Positions 1 to 10,576 are shown, numbered from the stretch's first letter. The stretch: 64,000 bases of DNA from Gemmatimonadaceae bacterium (GCA_036496605.1 DASXKV010000035.1:62001-126000), one strand, 5' to 3'. Numbers and translations: made by a program. Notes: generated from the sequence alone by a model not told the origin.

Positions 1-360
1 TATGCGGCAGAGCGGCGCCAGTTCGGTAAGCCGATCAAGGAATTTCAGGCAATCCAGTTCAAGCTCGCCGACATCGCGACGCGCGTGAGCGCTGGCCGAG
101 CGCTCCTCCACGCCGCGGCGACGGCGAAGGATCGTGGAGAACACGTGAGGCAGTTCAGCGCGATGGCGAAATTGTTCGCGAGCGAGACGGCGATGGCGGC
201 GACGTCGGAGGCGATCCAGATCTTCGGCGGCTACGGCTATGTGAAGGACTATCCTGTGGAACGCCTCTTTCGCGACGCGAAGGTTACCGAGATCTACGAA
301 GGCACGTCCGAAATTCAGAGAATTGTCATTGCGCGCGAGTTGTACTCGCGTAGCACATAA
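1..360 (+). CDS. Acyl-CoA dehydrogenase, C-terminal part (5' truncated by window edge)
   Basis: The frame is open from base 1 to the TAA at 358-360, so only the last 119 residues are visible and the start lies outside the window. Acyl-CoA dehydrogenases are FAD enzymes that oxidise acyl-CoA to trans-2-enoyl-CoA in fatty-acid or branched-chain amino-acid breakdown. The helical C-terminal domain is clear: ERRQFGKPI at the left edge, [19 protein letters not shown], and [11 protein letters not shown], whose YEGT glutamate is the catalytic base position in this family. A leucine-dehydrogenase-like gene follows, which makes a branched-chain acyl-CoA substrate plausible, but chain length cannot be read from this fragment. 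Confidence 0.93.
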   Translation, partial: YAAERRQFGKPIKEFQAIQFKLADIATRVSAGRALLHAAATAKDRGEHVRQFSAMAKLFASETAMAATSEAIQIFGGYGYVKDYPVERLFRDAKVTEIYEGTSEIQRIVIARELYSRST

Positions 361-369
361 TCACTGGTG

Positions 370-400
370 CTAGGCCCCCAAGCCCTAGCCCCTAGCCCCC
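370..400. repeat. Intergenic CTAGCCCC low-complexity repeat
   Basis: Short direct repeats of the type CTAGSCCCC run in tandem between the acyl-CoA dehydrogenase stop and the next gene. The same word family reappears before eno at 8518-8562. A reading frame for the downstream gene continues through it, but the repeat is more likely untranslated. Function unknown. Confidence 0.6.
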
Positions 401-408
401 TGTTTCCG

Positions 409-1530
409 ATGGAAACATCAACACTTGAAGGTCCAGTTCAGTCGGCGCCGATGCCGGGCATGCAACTCTTCGAAACCATCGCCAGCATGGGGCACGAGCA
501 GCTCGTGCTCTGCCAGGATGCAGCGTCCGGCTATCGCGGTATCATCGCCGTCCACAGCACGGTGCTCGGTCCCGCGTTAGGCGGCACGCGCTTCTGGAGC
601 TACGCCACCGATGACGAGGCCATCGTCGACGCGCTGCGGCTCGCGCGTGGGATGACGTACAAGAACGCGGTCGCCGGGCTCAATCTCGGCGGCGGCAAGT
701 CGGTCATCATCGGCGACAACAAGACGACGAATCGCGAGCTGCTCTTTCGCGCGCACGGGCGCTTCGTCGAGAGCTTGGGCGGCAGATACATCACCGCGGA
801 GGATGTCGGTACGAGTACCGCCGACATGGACTTCGTCCACATGGAGACCGATTACGTCACCGGTCTCGCGGGCAGGTCGGGAGATCCATCGCCCGTCACG
901 GCGCACGGGGTGTTCCGCGCGATCCAGGCAGCGGCGAAGGAGCGCTGGAATAGCGACGACGTCTCGGGACGCACGATCGCGCTCCAGGGCTGCGGCCACG
1001 TCGGTTACTATCTTGCTAAAGAGCTGCACGAGGCCGGTGCGCGGCTCGTCGTCACCGACATCGATGCCGAGCGCGTGAAGCGTGTGACGAACGAGTTCGG
1101 GGCGCGCGCCGTCGCGTCCGAAGATATCTACGCCGTCCAGGCGGACGTCTTCGCGCCGTGCGCGTTAGGCGCGATCATCAACGACAAGACGATTGCGCAG
1201 CTCAAGGTCGAGATCGTCGCCGGCGCGGCGAACAATCAGCTGCTCGACGAGCGCCACGGCGAAGAGCTCGAGGATCACGAGATTCTCTATACGCCCGACT
1301 ACGTCGCCAACGCCGGCGGTGTGATCAACGTCTACAGCGAGCTGGCCGGCTGGACGTCGGCGCGCTCTTTCCGAAAAGCCGACGAGATCTACGACACGGT
1401 GCTGCGCGTCTTCGCGATCGCCAAGGACGAGCGCATCCCCACCTACCTCGCCGCCGACCGCCTCGCCGAGCAGCGCATTCACGCCGTGAACGCGATGGTG
1501 CGTACCTGGCCGCAGTGGCCGAACAAATAG
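409..1530 (+). CDS. Leucine dehydrogenase-like (Glu/Leu/Phe/Val dehydrogenase family)
   Basis: This 373-residue protein matches the amino-acid dehydrogenase family that reversibly deaminates branched-chain amino acids to 2-oxo acids with NAD+. The N-terminal catalytic domain has MTYKNA (Lys85) and LGGGKSVI (Lys97), the two lysines that bind and activate substrate in leucine dehydrogenase. The C-terminal Rossmann domain has LQGCGHVGYYLAKEL. Length fits leucine dehydrogenase (about 360). The frame stays open upstream to a GTG at 367, but those extra codons are the CTAG repeat, so I chose the ATG at 409; ATG 451 is another option. Its position after an acyl-CoA dehydrogenase suits branched-chain amino-acid catabolism. 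Leucine versus valine or phenylalanine preference is not resolved. Confidence 0.88.
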   Translation: METSTLEGPVQSAPMPGMQLFETIASMGHEQLVLCQDAASGYRGIIAVHSTVLGPALGGTRFWSYATDDEAIVDALRLARGMTYKNAVAGLNLGGGKSVIIGDNKTTNRELLFRAHGRFVESLGGRYITAEDVGTSTADMDFVHMETDYVTGLAGRSGDPSPVTAHGVFRAIQAAAKERWNSDDVSGRTIALQGCGHVGYYLAKELHEAGARLVVTDIDAERVKRVTNEFGARAVASEDIYAVQADVFAPCALGAIINDKTIAQLKVEIVAGAANNQLLDERHGEELEDHEILYTPDYVANAGGVINVYSELAGWTSARSFRKADEIYDTVLRVFAIAKDERIPTYLAADRLAEQRIHAVNAMVRTWPQWPNK

Positions 1531-1588
1531 GTGGTTGGCCGCGGGTGGTTGGTCGTTGGTGAACACCAACAACCAACTACCAACCACC
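1530..1588. repeat. GGTTGG-rich inverted repeat / long hairpin
   Basis: Bases 1544-1561 pair with 1564-1581 to form an 18-bp stem with a two-base loop, broken only by one C-A mismatch and one G-T pair. A further GGTGGTTGG copy at 1530-1538 can compete for the right arm. The element fills the gap between the dehydrogenase stop and rpiB. There is no T-tract, so it is a doubtful intrinsic terminator; it may be an RNA-stabilising or repeat element. Related GGTGGTTGG words occur at 9860 and 35023. Confidence 0.65.
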
Positions 1589-1601
1589 AGAAAATCCATT
1601 G

Positions 1602-2093
1602 ATGCCTCCAATTCTGATCGCCTCCGACCACGCCGGGTTCGAGCTCAAGGAAAAGCTCGAGCGATGGCTTCGCGAGACGGGCTACACGGTGAAGGATCTC
1701 GGTACCAATGGCGAGGAGTCCACCGACTATCCTGACTACGCCCATCCTCTCGCCCAACAAGTCTCCGATGGCGTTGCCGACCGGGGCGTTTTACTCTGTG
1801 GGACGGGGCTCGGTATGAGCTACGTCGCGAATCGGTATCCGCATGTTCGCGCCGCCGTCGCCTGGTCGCCGGAGGTTGCCGAGCTGGCGCGGCGGCACAA
1901 CGACGCAAATGTTCTCGCGCTACCTGCCCGCTTCCTCTCCGAGGCTGAGGCGCGCCAAATTCTCCAGACGTGGCTGGACACGCCGTTCGAGGGTGGCCGG
2001 CACGAACGCCGCATCGAGAAGATCGAACGCGACGCCGCGAGCACGGCGGCTGCGCATAACGAGGGACGGTCTCAACCTACGGAGACGCGTTGA
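1602..2093 (+). CDS. rpiB: Ribose-5-phosphate isomerase B
   Basis: RpiB interconverts ribose 5-phosphate and ribulose 5-phosphate in the pentose-phosphate pathway. The protein opens with [13 protein letters not shown], the family signature for phosphate binding, and has [11 protein letters not shown] with the proton-relay cysteine at residue 66. The [11 protein letters not shown] stretch is also typical. The last 15 or so residues are a polar tail beyond the usual 145-150. ATG 1602 is preferred to the TTG at 1599 directly before it. The TGA overlaps the ATG of glyA in TGATG, so the two are probably translationally coupled. Confidence 0.93.
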   Translation: MPPILIASDHAGFELKEKLERWLRETGYTVKDLGTNGEESTDYPDYAHPLAQQVSDGVADRGVLLCGTGLGMSYVANRYPHVRAAVAWSPEVAELARRHNDANVLALPARFLSEAEARQILQTWLDTPFEGGRHERRIEKIERDAASTAAAHNEGRSQPTETR

Positions 2094-3382
2094 TGACGAA
2101 TTGGTCGAGTTGGGATCGGTGCCCGCCCGGTGACGCGCTGCGCGCCGCCGATCCGGATATTGCTGATCTCATCGAGAGGGAGATTCAGCGGCAGAACGAA
2201 GGGCTCGAGCTGATCGCGAGCGAGAACTTCGTTTCGCCGGCCGTACTCGAAGCAATGGGCTCACCGCTCACGAACAAGTACGCGGAAGGATTGCCGGGAA
2301 AACGGTACTACGGCGGCTGCGAGGTGGTCGACGAAGTCGAGCAGCTCGCGATCGACCGTGCGAAAGAGCTGTTCGGCGCCGATCATGCGAACGTGCAGCC
2401 GCACTCGGGCGCGCAGGCGAATTACGCGGCAATGATGGCTTTCATAAAACCCGGCGACACCTTCTTGGGCATGGATCTCTCTAATGGAGGTCATCTGACC
2501 CATGGCTCGCCGGTGAACTTCTCGGGAATGTTGTTTCGCGCCGTCTCCTACGGTGTTACCGACGACGGCTTTCTCGATTATGACGACGTGCGCCGCAAGG
2601 CGCGAGAGCATCACCCGCGTTTGGTGCTGGCTGGTTACAGCGCGTATTCTCGGATACTCGATTTCGCGGCCTTCGCGGAGATCGCGAAAGAGATCGGCGC
2701 CATCTTCATGGTCGACATGGCGCACTTCGCAGGACTCGTCGCCGCGGGCGTGCATCCGTCGCCTGTGCCGCACGCCGACATCGTGACGACGACGACGCAC
2801 AAGACGCTCCGTGGCCCGCGCGGTGGACTCATTCTTTGCCGAGCGGCGCATGCGAAGGCGATCGACAAGTCGTTATTCCCCGGCTCGCAGGGCGGGCCGC
2901 TCGAGCACGTCATCGCCGCCAAGGCCGTCTGCTTTCGCGAAGCGCTCGACCCCGCGTTCAAACGATATGCCAGTCAGATCGTCACGAACGCGAAGGCGCT
3001 CGCCGCCGCGCTCGCCGAGCGAGGCTTCCACATCGTCTCCGGCGGGACGGATAATCACCTCATGCTCGTCGATCTGCGCAACAGAGGCCTAACGGGAAAG
3101 ATCGCGCAGAACGCGCTCGACAATTCTGGAATAACCGTCAACAAAAATACCGTTCCGAAAGAAACCCAGTCGCCATTCGTGACGAGCGGCATCCGAATCG
3201 GAACCCCCGCGGTTACAACACGCGGAATGAGAGAAGGCGAGATGCGACGCATCGCGGATCTGATAGATCGGGTGCTCCGAGCGCCGGAAGATCAAAACGT
3301 GCTAAACGCGGTCCGAGGCGAGGTCCGCGAGCTCGCGAACGCATTCCCACTCTATCCGGTGTCGGCGACCGCCGGCCGGTGA
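2093..3382 (+). CDS. glyA: Serine hydroxymethyltransferase
   Basis: GlyA transfers the serine hydroxymethyl group to tetrahydrofolate, giving glycine and methylene-THF. The 429-residue length is near the usual 415-430. The N-terminal ELIASENF and [11 protein letters not shown] motifs are intact, and the pyridoxal-phosphate lysine is Lys237 in [14 protein letters not shown]. The C-terminal [14 protein letters not shown] motif is also present. The start ATG at 2093 overlaps the rpiB stop by one base, and the TGA overlaps the GTG of the next gene by four, so rpiB, glyA and the desulfhydrase form one tightly packed operon. Confidence 0.97.
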   Translation: MTNWSSWDRCPPGDALRAADPDIADLIEREIQRQNEGLELIASENFVSPAVLEAMGSPLTNKYAEGLPGKRYYGGCEVVDEVEQLAIDRAKELFGADHANVQPHSGAQANYAAMMAFIKPGDTFLGMDLSNGGHLTHGSPVNFSGMLFRAVSYGVTDDGFLDYDDVRRKAREHHPRLVLAGYSAYSRILDFAAFAEIAKEIGAIFMVDMAHFAGLVAAGVHPSPVPHADIVTTTTHKTLRGPRGGLILCRAAHAKAIDKSLFPGSQGGPLEHVIAAKAVCFREALDPAFKRYASQIVTNAKALAAALAERGFHIVSGGTDNHLMLVDLRNRGLTGKIAQNALDNSGITVNKNTVPKETQSPFVTSGIRIGTPAVTTRGMREGEMRRIADLIDRVLRAPEDQNVLNAVRGEVRELANAFPLYPVSATAGR

Positions 3383-4371
3383 GCACGCCCGACGCGCTCG
3401 CTCGCCTCGCCGCGCTGCCGGCGGAGCCGCTCTTCGCTCCGCCGTCGCCCCTCGACGAGGCGAAGCGTCTCCGAGCGGCGCTTGGTCCGAACGCGCCGCG
3501 CATTTTCGTCAAACGGGACGACGCCATTCCATTCGGCTTCGGCGGCAACAAGATTCGCAAGCTCTCCCTCGTCGCCGTCGAGGCGCGAGCGCGTGGTGCC
3601 GACACGCTGATCACCGTCGGTGGCGTGCAGTCGAATCACATGCGGGCAACGGCCTCGACGGCCGCTCGGCTCGGTATGCAATGCGTTCTCATCGCGAACG
3701 GTTCACCGCCGCCGGTGCCACGCGCCAATGCATTGCTCGACGCGCTCCTCGGCGCCGAGATCCAATACGTGGCGTCGCGTGAGCAACGTGCGACGACGAT
3801 GCAAACGCTCGCCTCGCGTATGCGCGTCGACGGTCGCAAGCCATTCGAGATACCGCTCGGTGCATCGACACCAGTCGGCGCGGCCGCGTTCGTACGCGCT
3901 ATTGGTGAACTGAAGTCGCAGCTTCCTGCGGGTGTGGTGCCCGACGCGATCATTCATGCAACGTCGTCAGGCGGTACGCAGGCCGGATTGACGGCTGGAT
4001 GCGCGCTCCACGGCGTGTCGACTCGAGTCGTCGGCGTTAGCGCCGATGATCCGGCGTCGGCGATCGAGGCGACGGTGCGCGGCGTCATCGATGGTCTCGG
4101 AACGCTCGCCGGGGTGGACGGCCCCGCGTTGGCGCGCAGCGTGCACGTGACCGTCGACGACACGTTCGTCGGCGACGGCTACGGGATCGCGACACCTGCG
4201 TCACGGGAGGCGCAGAGCCTTGCTGCGCACACCGAGGCGCTCTTCGTCGATCACACTTATACCGCCAAGGCGCTGGCAGCTCTCATCGCGTACGTTCGCG
4301 CTGGCAGGTTCCGCGCCGAGCACACGATCGTCTTCTGGCATACAGGCGGTCAAGTCGGACTTTTCGCTTGA
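3379..4371 (+). CDS. D-cysteine desulfhydrase / ACC deaminase family PLP enzyme
   Basis: A 330-residue fold-type-II pyridoxal-phosphate enzyme. The cofactor lysine is Lys58 in GGNKIRKL, followed by [19 protein letters not shown], the substrate-binding serine/asparagine motif, and a glycine-rich phosphate loop [10 protein letters not shown]. Members degrade D-cysteine to pyruvate, H2S and ammonia, or act on ACC or L-cysteate; these cannot be separated by eye, and D-cysteine desulfhydrase is the most likely annotation. The GTG start overlaps the glyA stop (GTGA). Pairing with glyA suggests amino-acid PLP chemistry in one transcript. Confidence 0.85.
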   Translation: MSTPDALARLAALPAEPLFAPPSPLDEAKRLRAALGPNAPRIFVKRDDAIPFGFGGNKIRKLSLVAVEARARGADTLITVGGVQSNHMRATASTAARLGMQCVLIANGSPPPVPRANALLDALLGAEIQYVASREQRATTMQTLASRMRVDGRKPFEIPLGASTPVGAAAFVRAIGELKSQLPAGVVPDAIIHATSSGGTQAGLTAGCALHGVSTRVVGVSADDPASAIEATVRGVIDGLGTLAGVDGPALARSVHVTVDDTFVGDGYGIATPASREAQSLAAHTEALFVDHTYTAKALAALIAYVRAGRFRAEHTIVFWHTGGQVGLFA

Positions 4372-4453
4372 CACGCTGAAGCAAACGAGGGAGTTGTGAA
4401 CCTGGCGGACAGCCCACATCTTTTCAGTCGAACGAAGGGAGCGAGCGAGCACA

Positions 4454-4840
4454 GTGGCCGAGTTGGCGTTTCGAGATGGGATCATGGACCGCATCCGCAT
4501 GCGGGAATCGCGCTTCGACGAGCGCGCGTATCTCTTCGTCCTCACGGCCCTCGAGTATTGTCAGCAACGCCTGCCGGAGCGACGCCACATCAATGGACGC
4601 GAGCTCGCGATCGCCTGTCGTGAGCTCGCAGTTGACCATTACGGCGTCCTCGCGCGGCTCGTGCTCGAACATTGGGGAGTTCGCACGACGGCGGACATCG
4701 GTAATGTCGTGTTCACGCTCGTCGACCTCGAGCTGCTCATGAGTCAACCGTCCGACACGCGCGAAGAATTCATCGGCGTCTACGACTTCGAGGAGTCGTT
4801 CGAGCGCGAATATCCATGGTGTGGGGTGCAGCCCGTCTAG
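4454..4840 (+). CDS. Small conserved protein resembling the Minf_1886 family
   Basis: A 128-residue protein starting at GTG 4454. It resembles a small uncharacterised family seen in Verrucomicrobia, Planctomycetes and relatives: an N-terminal helix, RAYLFVLTALEYC, a GRELAIACRELAVDHYG segment, HWGVRTTADIGNVVFTLVD, and a C-terminal aromatic/acidic YDFEESFEREYPW. No catalytic motif is obvious and no signal peptide or membrane helix is seen. The family name is from memory and should be treated as tentative. The gene is in the same direction as its neighbours but separated by 82 and 102 bases. Confidence 0.75.
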   Translation: MAELAFRDGIMDRIRMRESRFDERAYLFVLTALEYCQQRLPERRHINGRELAIACRELAVDHYGVLARLVLEHWGVRTTADIGNVVFTLVDLELLMSQPSDTREEFIGVYDFEESFEREYPWCGVQPV

Positions 4841-4942
4841 GGCTGGCTACGACCGGCGACGAGCGCGCGTGCAGCGCGCGCGGCTCTATGAGCTTCTGCG
4901 AGCGCAGCGAGCAAGGGCGTCGCCACGGGATGGGGAGGGAGA

Positions 4943-5140
4943 ATGGAGAAGGCGACGGAGTTGCCGAGCTGCCGCAAGTGCAAAGAAGGACTCTTACTCC
5001 CACTCAGCGACTACGGTCGCGATGGCGCGCCGATCACGTACAAGGCGTGGGCATGCAGCAATCCCGAATGCGGTTTCAACGTGCGCATCGATAACGGTGA
5101 GCTGAGCTACGGACGCACGATCGGGACGTCACACAAATAA
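4943..5140 (+). CDS. Small zinc-ribbon-like protein
   Basis: A 65-residue protein with a good ribosome-binding site (GGGGAGGGAG just before ATG 4943). It has CRKC near residue 10 and CSNPEC near residue 38, a spacing consistent with one zinc ribbon holding four cysteines. The C-terminus (RIDNGELSYGRTIG) lacks further motifs. It could bind nucleic acid or act as a protein-interaction knuckle; no function is known to me. It lies 19 bases upstream of nnr and may be co-transcribed with it. Confidence 0.7.
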   Translation: MEKATELPSCRKCKEGLLLPLSDYGRDGAPITYKAWACSNPECGFNVRIDNGELSYGRTIGTSHK

Positions 5141-5159
5141 CGACGACGTAGCTGGCGAC

Positions 5160-6767
5160 ATGCGCGACGATTGGCCGCGCGTTCTCGTCGTCGATAGTGA
5201 ACAATCGGCCGCACGCGATGCGGCGGCCATCGCTGGCGGTGTTCCGTCTCGCGCGCTGATGCAGCGCGCCGGTGCCGCCATGGCGGGCGAACTAATGCTG
5301 CGTGCGCCACGACGCCTCGCCGGTGGCGTGCGTGTCTTCGCCGGACCCGGCAACAATGGTGGCGACGCATGGGTCGTCGCCCGCGCGCTCGCGGCGACGG
5401 GCATTGCGGTGCGCGTCGTGGAGGCCGCGCCGCCGAAGACGCCGGACGCGATTGCCGAGCGCGCGCTCGCAGTGCCATTCGTGACGCTTGATGGTCCCGG
5501 CTCCTTTGGGACGAGCGAGCGCAGCGAAGGGGTTACAATAGACGGTTTACTCGGCACGGGCTCGTCAGGCACCCCGCGCGGAGCAATTGCCGACTGCGTG
5601 AGCGCGATCAACGAAGCGCGCACGCGTGGCGCGCTCGTCGTTGCGATCGATCTGCCGACGGGACTCGATGCGACAACCGGCGAAGCGACGCACGCCGTCC
5701 AGGCGGACCTCACGTTCACCTTTGGCGCGGTGAAGCGCGGACACCTCGTGACTCGTCAGGCGTGCGGCACCATCGTCGTGCTCGACATCGGACTCGGCGC
5801 GCATGCATCGCGCAAGGATGGTGCGCCGCCGATCGTCGACGAGGCGTGGGTTTTTCGAAACGTGCCGCCGATCGCCGCCGATGCGCATAAGGGGACACGA
5901 AAGAAGTTGGCCATCGTCGGTGGCGCGCCTGGTATGGCCGGCGCTTCCATTCTCGCCGCGCGCGCGGCGATGCGCAGCGGGATCGGCATGGTGCGGCTGG
6001 TCGTCGCTCCAGAGAGTCTGGCCGTCGTCCAAGCGGCCGAGCCGTTCGCGCTCGCGGGAAGCTGGCCCGGCGATGCGAAATCGCTCGAGCGGGAAGTCCT
6101 TTCGTGGGCGGACGGCGTCGTCATCGGACCCGGCCTGGGCCGGAGCACCGAGTCGCGTGCTCTTGTCGAGCGCGTACTCGCGAGCTGGCAGGGGCCGGTA
6201 CTGCTCGATGCCGATGCACTCAACGTCTTCGATGGCGACGCCGATGCGCTCGCGCGTGCCGTTGGCCAGCGGCAGGTGCTGCTCACGCCACACCCGGCAG
6301 AATTCTCGCGGCTCGCTTCGATGAAGATCGAGCAAGTTCTCTCCGAACGCTTCGGGGTCGGTGCCGTGTTTGCGAAGCGCCTCGGTGCAACCGTCTTGTT
6401 CAAAGGCACTCCGACGACCATCTCGGGGCCTAACGGCGATCGGCTCGTCAGTGCGGCGGGAAATCCCGTTCTCGCCGCTGCGGGGAGCGGCGACATTCTC
6501 TCCGGCATCGCCGGCACGTTGCTCACGCAGATCGGTGACGCGCTGACGGCAGGCGCCGTCGGCGCCTGGATTCACGGCCGCGCTGCTGAAATTGCCGTTC
6601 TGCCCGACAAGGGTCGCGCCCCGCGCTCCGCACCCCGCACGCCGCGCGTCCGCGGCTTCACACTCGAGGACGTGCTCCTCGCCTTGCCGTCATGCTGGCC
6701 GCGCGCGGCTCCGTTGCCCCGATATCCGGTATTGCTCGAGCTCCCCGCTGTCGGAGAGGGCGCGTGA
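5160..6767 (+). CDS. nnr: Bifunctional NAD(P)H-hydrate epimerase / ADP-dependent dehydratase
   Basis: This 535-residue fusion repairs hydrated NADH and NADPH. The N-terminal YjeF-N epimerase domain (about residues 10-220) has MQRAGAAMAGEL and FAGPGNNGGDAWVVAR. The C-terminal ribokinase-like dehydratase domain (about 230-535) has GAPGMAGASILAARAA and the catalytic AAGSGDILSGIAG motif with Asp445. An FGTSERSEG insertion near residue 117 is encoded by a GAGCGCAGCGA repeat seen elsewhere in the window. The TGA overlaps the GTG of thiL (GTGA), indicating coupling of cofactor repair and thiamine phosphate metabolism in one operon. Confidence 0.95.
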   Translation: MRDDWPRVLVVDSEQSAARDAAAIAGGVPSRALMQRAGAAMAGELMLRAPRRLAGGVRVFAGPGNNGGDAWVVARALAATGIAVRVVEAAPPKTPDAIAERALAVPFVTLDGPGSFGTSERSEGVTIDGLLGTGSSGTPRGAIADCVSAINEARTRGALVVAIDLPTGLDATTGEATHAVQADLTFTFGAVKRGHLVTRQACGTIVVLDIGLGAHASRKDGAPPIVDEAWVFRNVPPIAADAHKGTRKKLAIVGGAPGMAGASILAARAAMRSGIGMVRLVVAPESLAVVQAAEPFALAGSWPGDAKSLEREVLSWADGVVIGPGLGRSTESRALVERVLASWQGPVLLDADALNVFDGDADALARAVGQRQVLLTPHPAEFSRLASMKIEQVLSERFGVGAVFAKRLGATVLFKGTPTTISGPNGDRLVSAAGNPVLAAAGSGDILSGIAGTLLTQIGDALTAGAVGAWIHGRAAEIAVLPDKGRAPRSAPRTPRVRGFTLEDVLLALPSCWPRAAPLPRYPVLLELPAVGEGA

Positions 6768-7720
6768 GCCCGGAGGCGAGCCAGCCAAGCCTCGCGCTCG
6801 GCGGTGGTGCTGAGTTCGATGCCATTCGCGCGATGCTCGGGCGGTGGGGCAAGCGAGCGACCGGGATCGGCGACGACGCCGCGGTCCTACATGTCCCACG
6901 AGGAGATTCGCTTGTCGTCAGCGTCGACACCACGCTCGAGGGCCGGCATTTCCGCACCGGCTGGCTCTCCGCGCGCGAGATCGGCTACCGCGCCGTCACC
7001 GCGGCGCTCAGCGATCTCGCCGCGATGGCCGCTCGCCCGTTAGGCGTCCTCGTTGCGTTCAATCTCTCGCCATCGTATCGGGACAGCCTGGCTGACCTCG
7101 CCGACGGTATCGGCGATGCCCTCGAGGCAGCCGGGACATACATACTCGGCGGAAACGTATCGGCTGCCGATACGCTCGGCCTAACGACGACCGTGCTCGG
7201 TTCCGTCTTTACTCCACTTGGGCGTGATGGGCTGCGCCCGGGCGACCGCATTTATGTCACCGGTTGTTTCGGAGGGCCGGCGGCGGCTGTTGCGGCGTGG
7301 CAGAAGGGTACGGTGCCGAAGCCGGAGCTCCGCGCACGCTTTGCGCGACCGGTCGCCCGTTTGCGAGAGGCGCGCTGGCTTGCGGACCGTGGCGCGGTTG
7401 CCGCAATTGATATCTCCGACGGTCTCGCTGCCGACCTCGAGCACCTCGTCGCCGCGAGCGACGTCGGCGCCGACATCGACCTCGCCCGACTCCCACTCGT
7501 CGACGGCTTGCGAGATGTCATTCAGGCGGCGGCCAGCGGCGAAGAATACGAATTGCTCGTTGGGGCGCGCGCGGAGTTGGACACCGCCGAATTCGAGCGG
7601 ATGTTCAACCTGCCGCTCACTGCCATTGGCCGTGCGACGTCCCGCGACGAGGGCATCCTATTTCGGCGTGGCGAAGAGCGCGTTGCGAAGCCTTCAGGCT
7701 ACGATCACCTTTCTCTTTGA
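6764..7720 (+). CDS. thiL: Thiamine-monophosphate kinase
   Basis: ThiL phosphorylates thiamine monophosphate to the active cofactor thiamine pyrophosphate. The 318-residue protein has TGIGDDAAVL, VSVDTTLEGRHF, the AALSDLAAMAARP motif, ILGGNVSAAD, and DISDGLAADLEHL, all ATP and Mg2+ binding features of the family. The frame is open further upstream, but GTG 6764, overlapping the nnr stop, gives the normal family length and is preferred. The TGA at 7718-7720 overlaps the ATG of plsC. No thiamine riboswitch was seen upstream of this operon. Confidence 0.95.
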   Translation: MSPEASQPSLALGGGAEFDAIRAMLGRWGKRATGIGDDAAVLHVPRGDSLVVSVDTTLEGRHFRTGWLSAREIGYRAVTAALSDLAAMAARPLGVLVAFNLSPSYRDSLADLADGIGDALEAAGTYILGGNVSAADTLGLTTTVLGSVFTPLGRDGLRPGDRIYVTGCFGGPAAAVAAWQKGTVPKPELRARFARPVARLREARWLADRGAVAAIDISDGLAADLEHLVAASDVGADIDLARLPLVDGLRDVIQAAASGEEYELLVGARAELDTAEFERMFNLPLTAIGRATSRDEGILFRRGEERVAKPSGYDHLSL

Positions 7721-8481
7721 TGCGCATCGCCCTGGTCGGTATTATCGGACTTATCATGACGGCCATTCTCGCGCCCGTCGTGATCGTCGCGCGCCTTCTC
7801 GGAGCGAAGGAGGGACCGCGTAGCATCTACGCTTGGGCGACACGAGCCTGGGCGAGATCGTTGCTCACGGCGGCCGGCGTTCGGACGCGCATCCACAACC
7901 CCGAGTTGCTCTCGAGCGGCCGCGGCGTGGTGTACATCTCCAACCACGTGAGCTGGTTCGATGTGTTCGCGCTCGCTGCGGAACTGCCGCGGTACAGCTT
8001 CATCGCCAAGTCCGAGTTGAGGAGAATTCCGTTGTTCGGCTATGGCGCTGAGGCCGCCGGAATCGTCTTCCTCGATCGCGACAATCGTAAGGCGGCGTTC
8101 GAGTCGTACAAGCTCGCCGCGAAAGAGGTCGAGCGTGGTCGATCGATCGTCGTGTATCCCGAGGGCACACGCGGCCGGGACTATCATCTGCGCCCCTTCA
8201 AGAAGGGTCCGTTCGTCCTCGCCATCGCATCGCAATGCCCGATCGTTCCGACCGTCGTCCATGGCTCGCGCGAAATCATGCCCAAGGGCTCATTCCGCAT
8301 TCGTCCGGGAATCATCGACGTGCACTTCCTCGATCCGATCGAAACCAAGGGACTCGACTACGATGACCGCGCCGAGTTGATGACGCGGGTCTGGACGCGC
8401 ATGGCCGATACGATGCGCGACAAGTACGGCGTCGGAACCGATGAGTATCCAATTGCAGAAGTGGGTGAAAGAACGGCCTGA
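7720..8481 (+). CDS. plsC: 1-acyl-sn-glycerol-3-phosphate acyltransferase
   Basis: PlsC makes phosphatidic acid from lysophosphatidic acid and an acyl donor at the inner membrane face. The protein starts with a membrane helix (ALVGIIGLIMTAILAPVVI), then has the catalytic NHVSWFD box (His76, Asp81), SELRRIPLFGYG, VFLDRDN, and the glycerol-phosphate-binding YPEGTR. ATG 7720 overlaps the thiL stop (TGATG); a TTG lies three bases earlier. At 253 residues it is a normal member. It closes the nnr-thiL-plsC coupled group. Confidence 0.92.
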   Translation: MRIALVGIIGLIMTAILAPVVIVARLLGAKEGPRSIYAWATRAWARSLLTAAGVRTRIHNPELLSSGRGVVYISNHVSWFDVFALAAELPRYSFIAKSELRRIPLFGYGAEAAGIVFLDRDNRKAAFESYKLAAKEVERGRSIVVYPEGTRGRDYHLRPFKKGPFVLAIASQCPIVPTVVHGSREIMPKGSFRIRPGIIDVHFLDPIETKGLDYDDRAELMTRVWTRMADTMRDKYGVGTDEYPIAEVGERTA

Positions 8482-8517
8482 TGCGCTGTGGAGTGACGAG
8501 TGACGCGTAGCGGAGTC

Positions 8518-9848
<1,331 letters not shown>

Positions 9849-9883
9849 AATGCTCATCGGTGGTTGGTGATTGGTCGCTGGTG

Positions 9884-10213
9884 ATGGCGAAACATTCCTC
9901 GCTGCCTCGATTGCTCTGGGCGGCCGTCATCGCCGGCGCGCTGGTGTTCGCCGTGCAGGGCGGTGAGTACAGCACACTCGACCTCGTGCGGCAGCGTCGC
10001 GATCGCGAGCAGATGGTCGCCGCGATCGATTCCCTCACGCGCGTCGTCGATTCGCTGCAACACTACCGCGACCGGTTGCAGCACGATCCGAAGTTGCAGG
10101 AGCGGCTTGCGCGCGAAGACTTCGGCATGGTGCGCGGCACGAAGGAGCTGCTGTATCGTTTTGCGGGGCCGCGCGACAGCGCGCGTGATTCGGCAGCGAA
10201 ACGGCGGCGGTAG
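9884..10213 (+). CDS. Septum formation initiator family protein (FtsB/DivIC-like)
   Basis: A 109-residue single-pass protein: short cytoplasmic N-terminus, one membrane helix (LLWAAVIAGALVFAV), then a coiled coil rich in Arg/Asp/Leu (residues about 35-70) ending in the family-typical ERLAREDFGMVRGTKELLYRF. FtsB/DivIC proteins bridge FtsL and FtsQ at the divisome. The frame extends to 9860 but those codons are a GGTGGTTGG repeat; ATG 9884 gives a normal N-terminus. Synteny after eno supports the call. Confidence 0.87.
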   Translation: MAKHSSLPRLLWAAVIAGALVFAVQGGEYSTLDLVRQRRDREQMVAAIDSLTRVVDSLQHYRDRLQHDPKLQERLAREDFGMVRGTKELLYRFAGPRDSARDSAAKRRR

Positions 10214-10318
10214 ACGTGCTTGTCGTTCGTAGCGACGAAGGCTCTGCTTTCCTGTCTTAGTGAAGGCGGGGACGTGACTTGACTTCGTTTAGGTGCCCGG
10301 TAACTTCCAACGCACTGA

Positions 10319-10392
<74 letters not shown>

Positions 10393-10397
10393 TTGAG

Positions 10398-10423
10398 ACG
10401 GCCGGTCCGCGAGGGCCGGCCGT
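10398..10423 (+). terminator. Probable terminator after tRNA-fMet
   Basis: An 8-bp perfect stem, ACGGCCGG pairing with CCGGCCGT, with a 10-base loop lies six bases after the tRNA. It is followed by TGCGTTT, a weak T-tract. Position and structure fit a terminator or processing hairpin. Confidence 0.55.
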
Positions 10424-10461
10424 TGCGTTTCAGCGGTTTGCTCGCTGATTTTGCAACGAGG

Positions 10462-10538
10462 GGCAGGGTAGCTCAGGTGGTTAGAGCACGGCACTCATAA
10501 TGCCGGGGTCGTGGGTTCGAGTCCCACCCCTGCTACCA
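10462..10538 (+). tRNA. tRNA with CAU anticodon (elongator Met, or Ile2)
   Basis: The sequence folds as a standard cloverleaf: acceptor GGCAGGG with CCCTGCT (G1-U72 wobble), D-arm GCTCAGGTGGTTAGAGC, anticodon stem CGGCA/TGCCG around loop CTCATAA, and T-arm GTGGGTTCGAGTCCCAC. CCA is encoded, unlike the initiator 70 bases upstream. A CAU anticodon can mean elongator methionine or, after lysidine modification, isoleucine (AUA). Resemblance to known elongator tRNA-Met favours Met, but this was not settled. Confidence 0.92.
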
Positions 10539-10552
10539 GCTAAGCGATAAGG

Positions 10553-10576
10553 GCGATGCGAGTCACGACGCATCGC
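10553..10576 (+). terminator. Probable terminator after second tRNA
   Basis: Perfect 8-bp stem GCGATGCG/CGCATCGC with an 8-base loop, followed by TCTTGTCGTTTCT. It lies 15 bases after the tRNA CCA end, the expected place for a terminator. Confidence 0.55.

Noticed and set aside
4880-5160. Thiamine or NAD riboswitch ahead of the nnr-thiL operon
   Set aside because: No conserved riboswitch core was seen, and the leader is largely occupied by the small zinc-ribbon gene.
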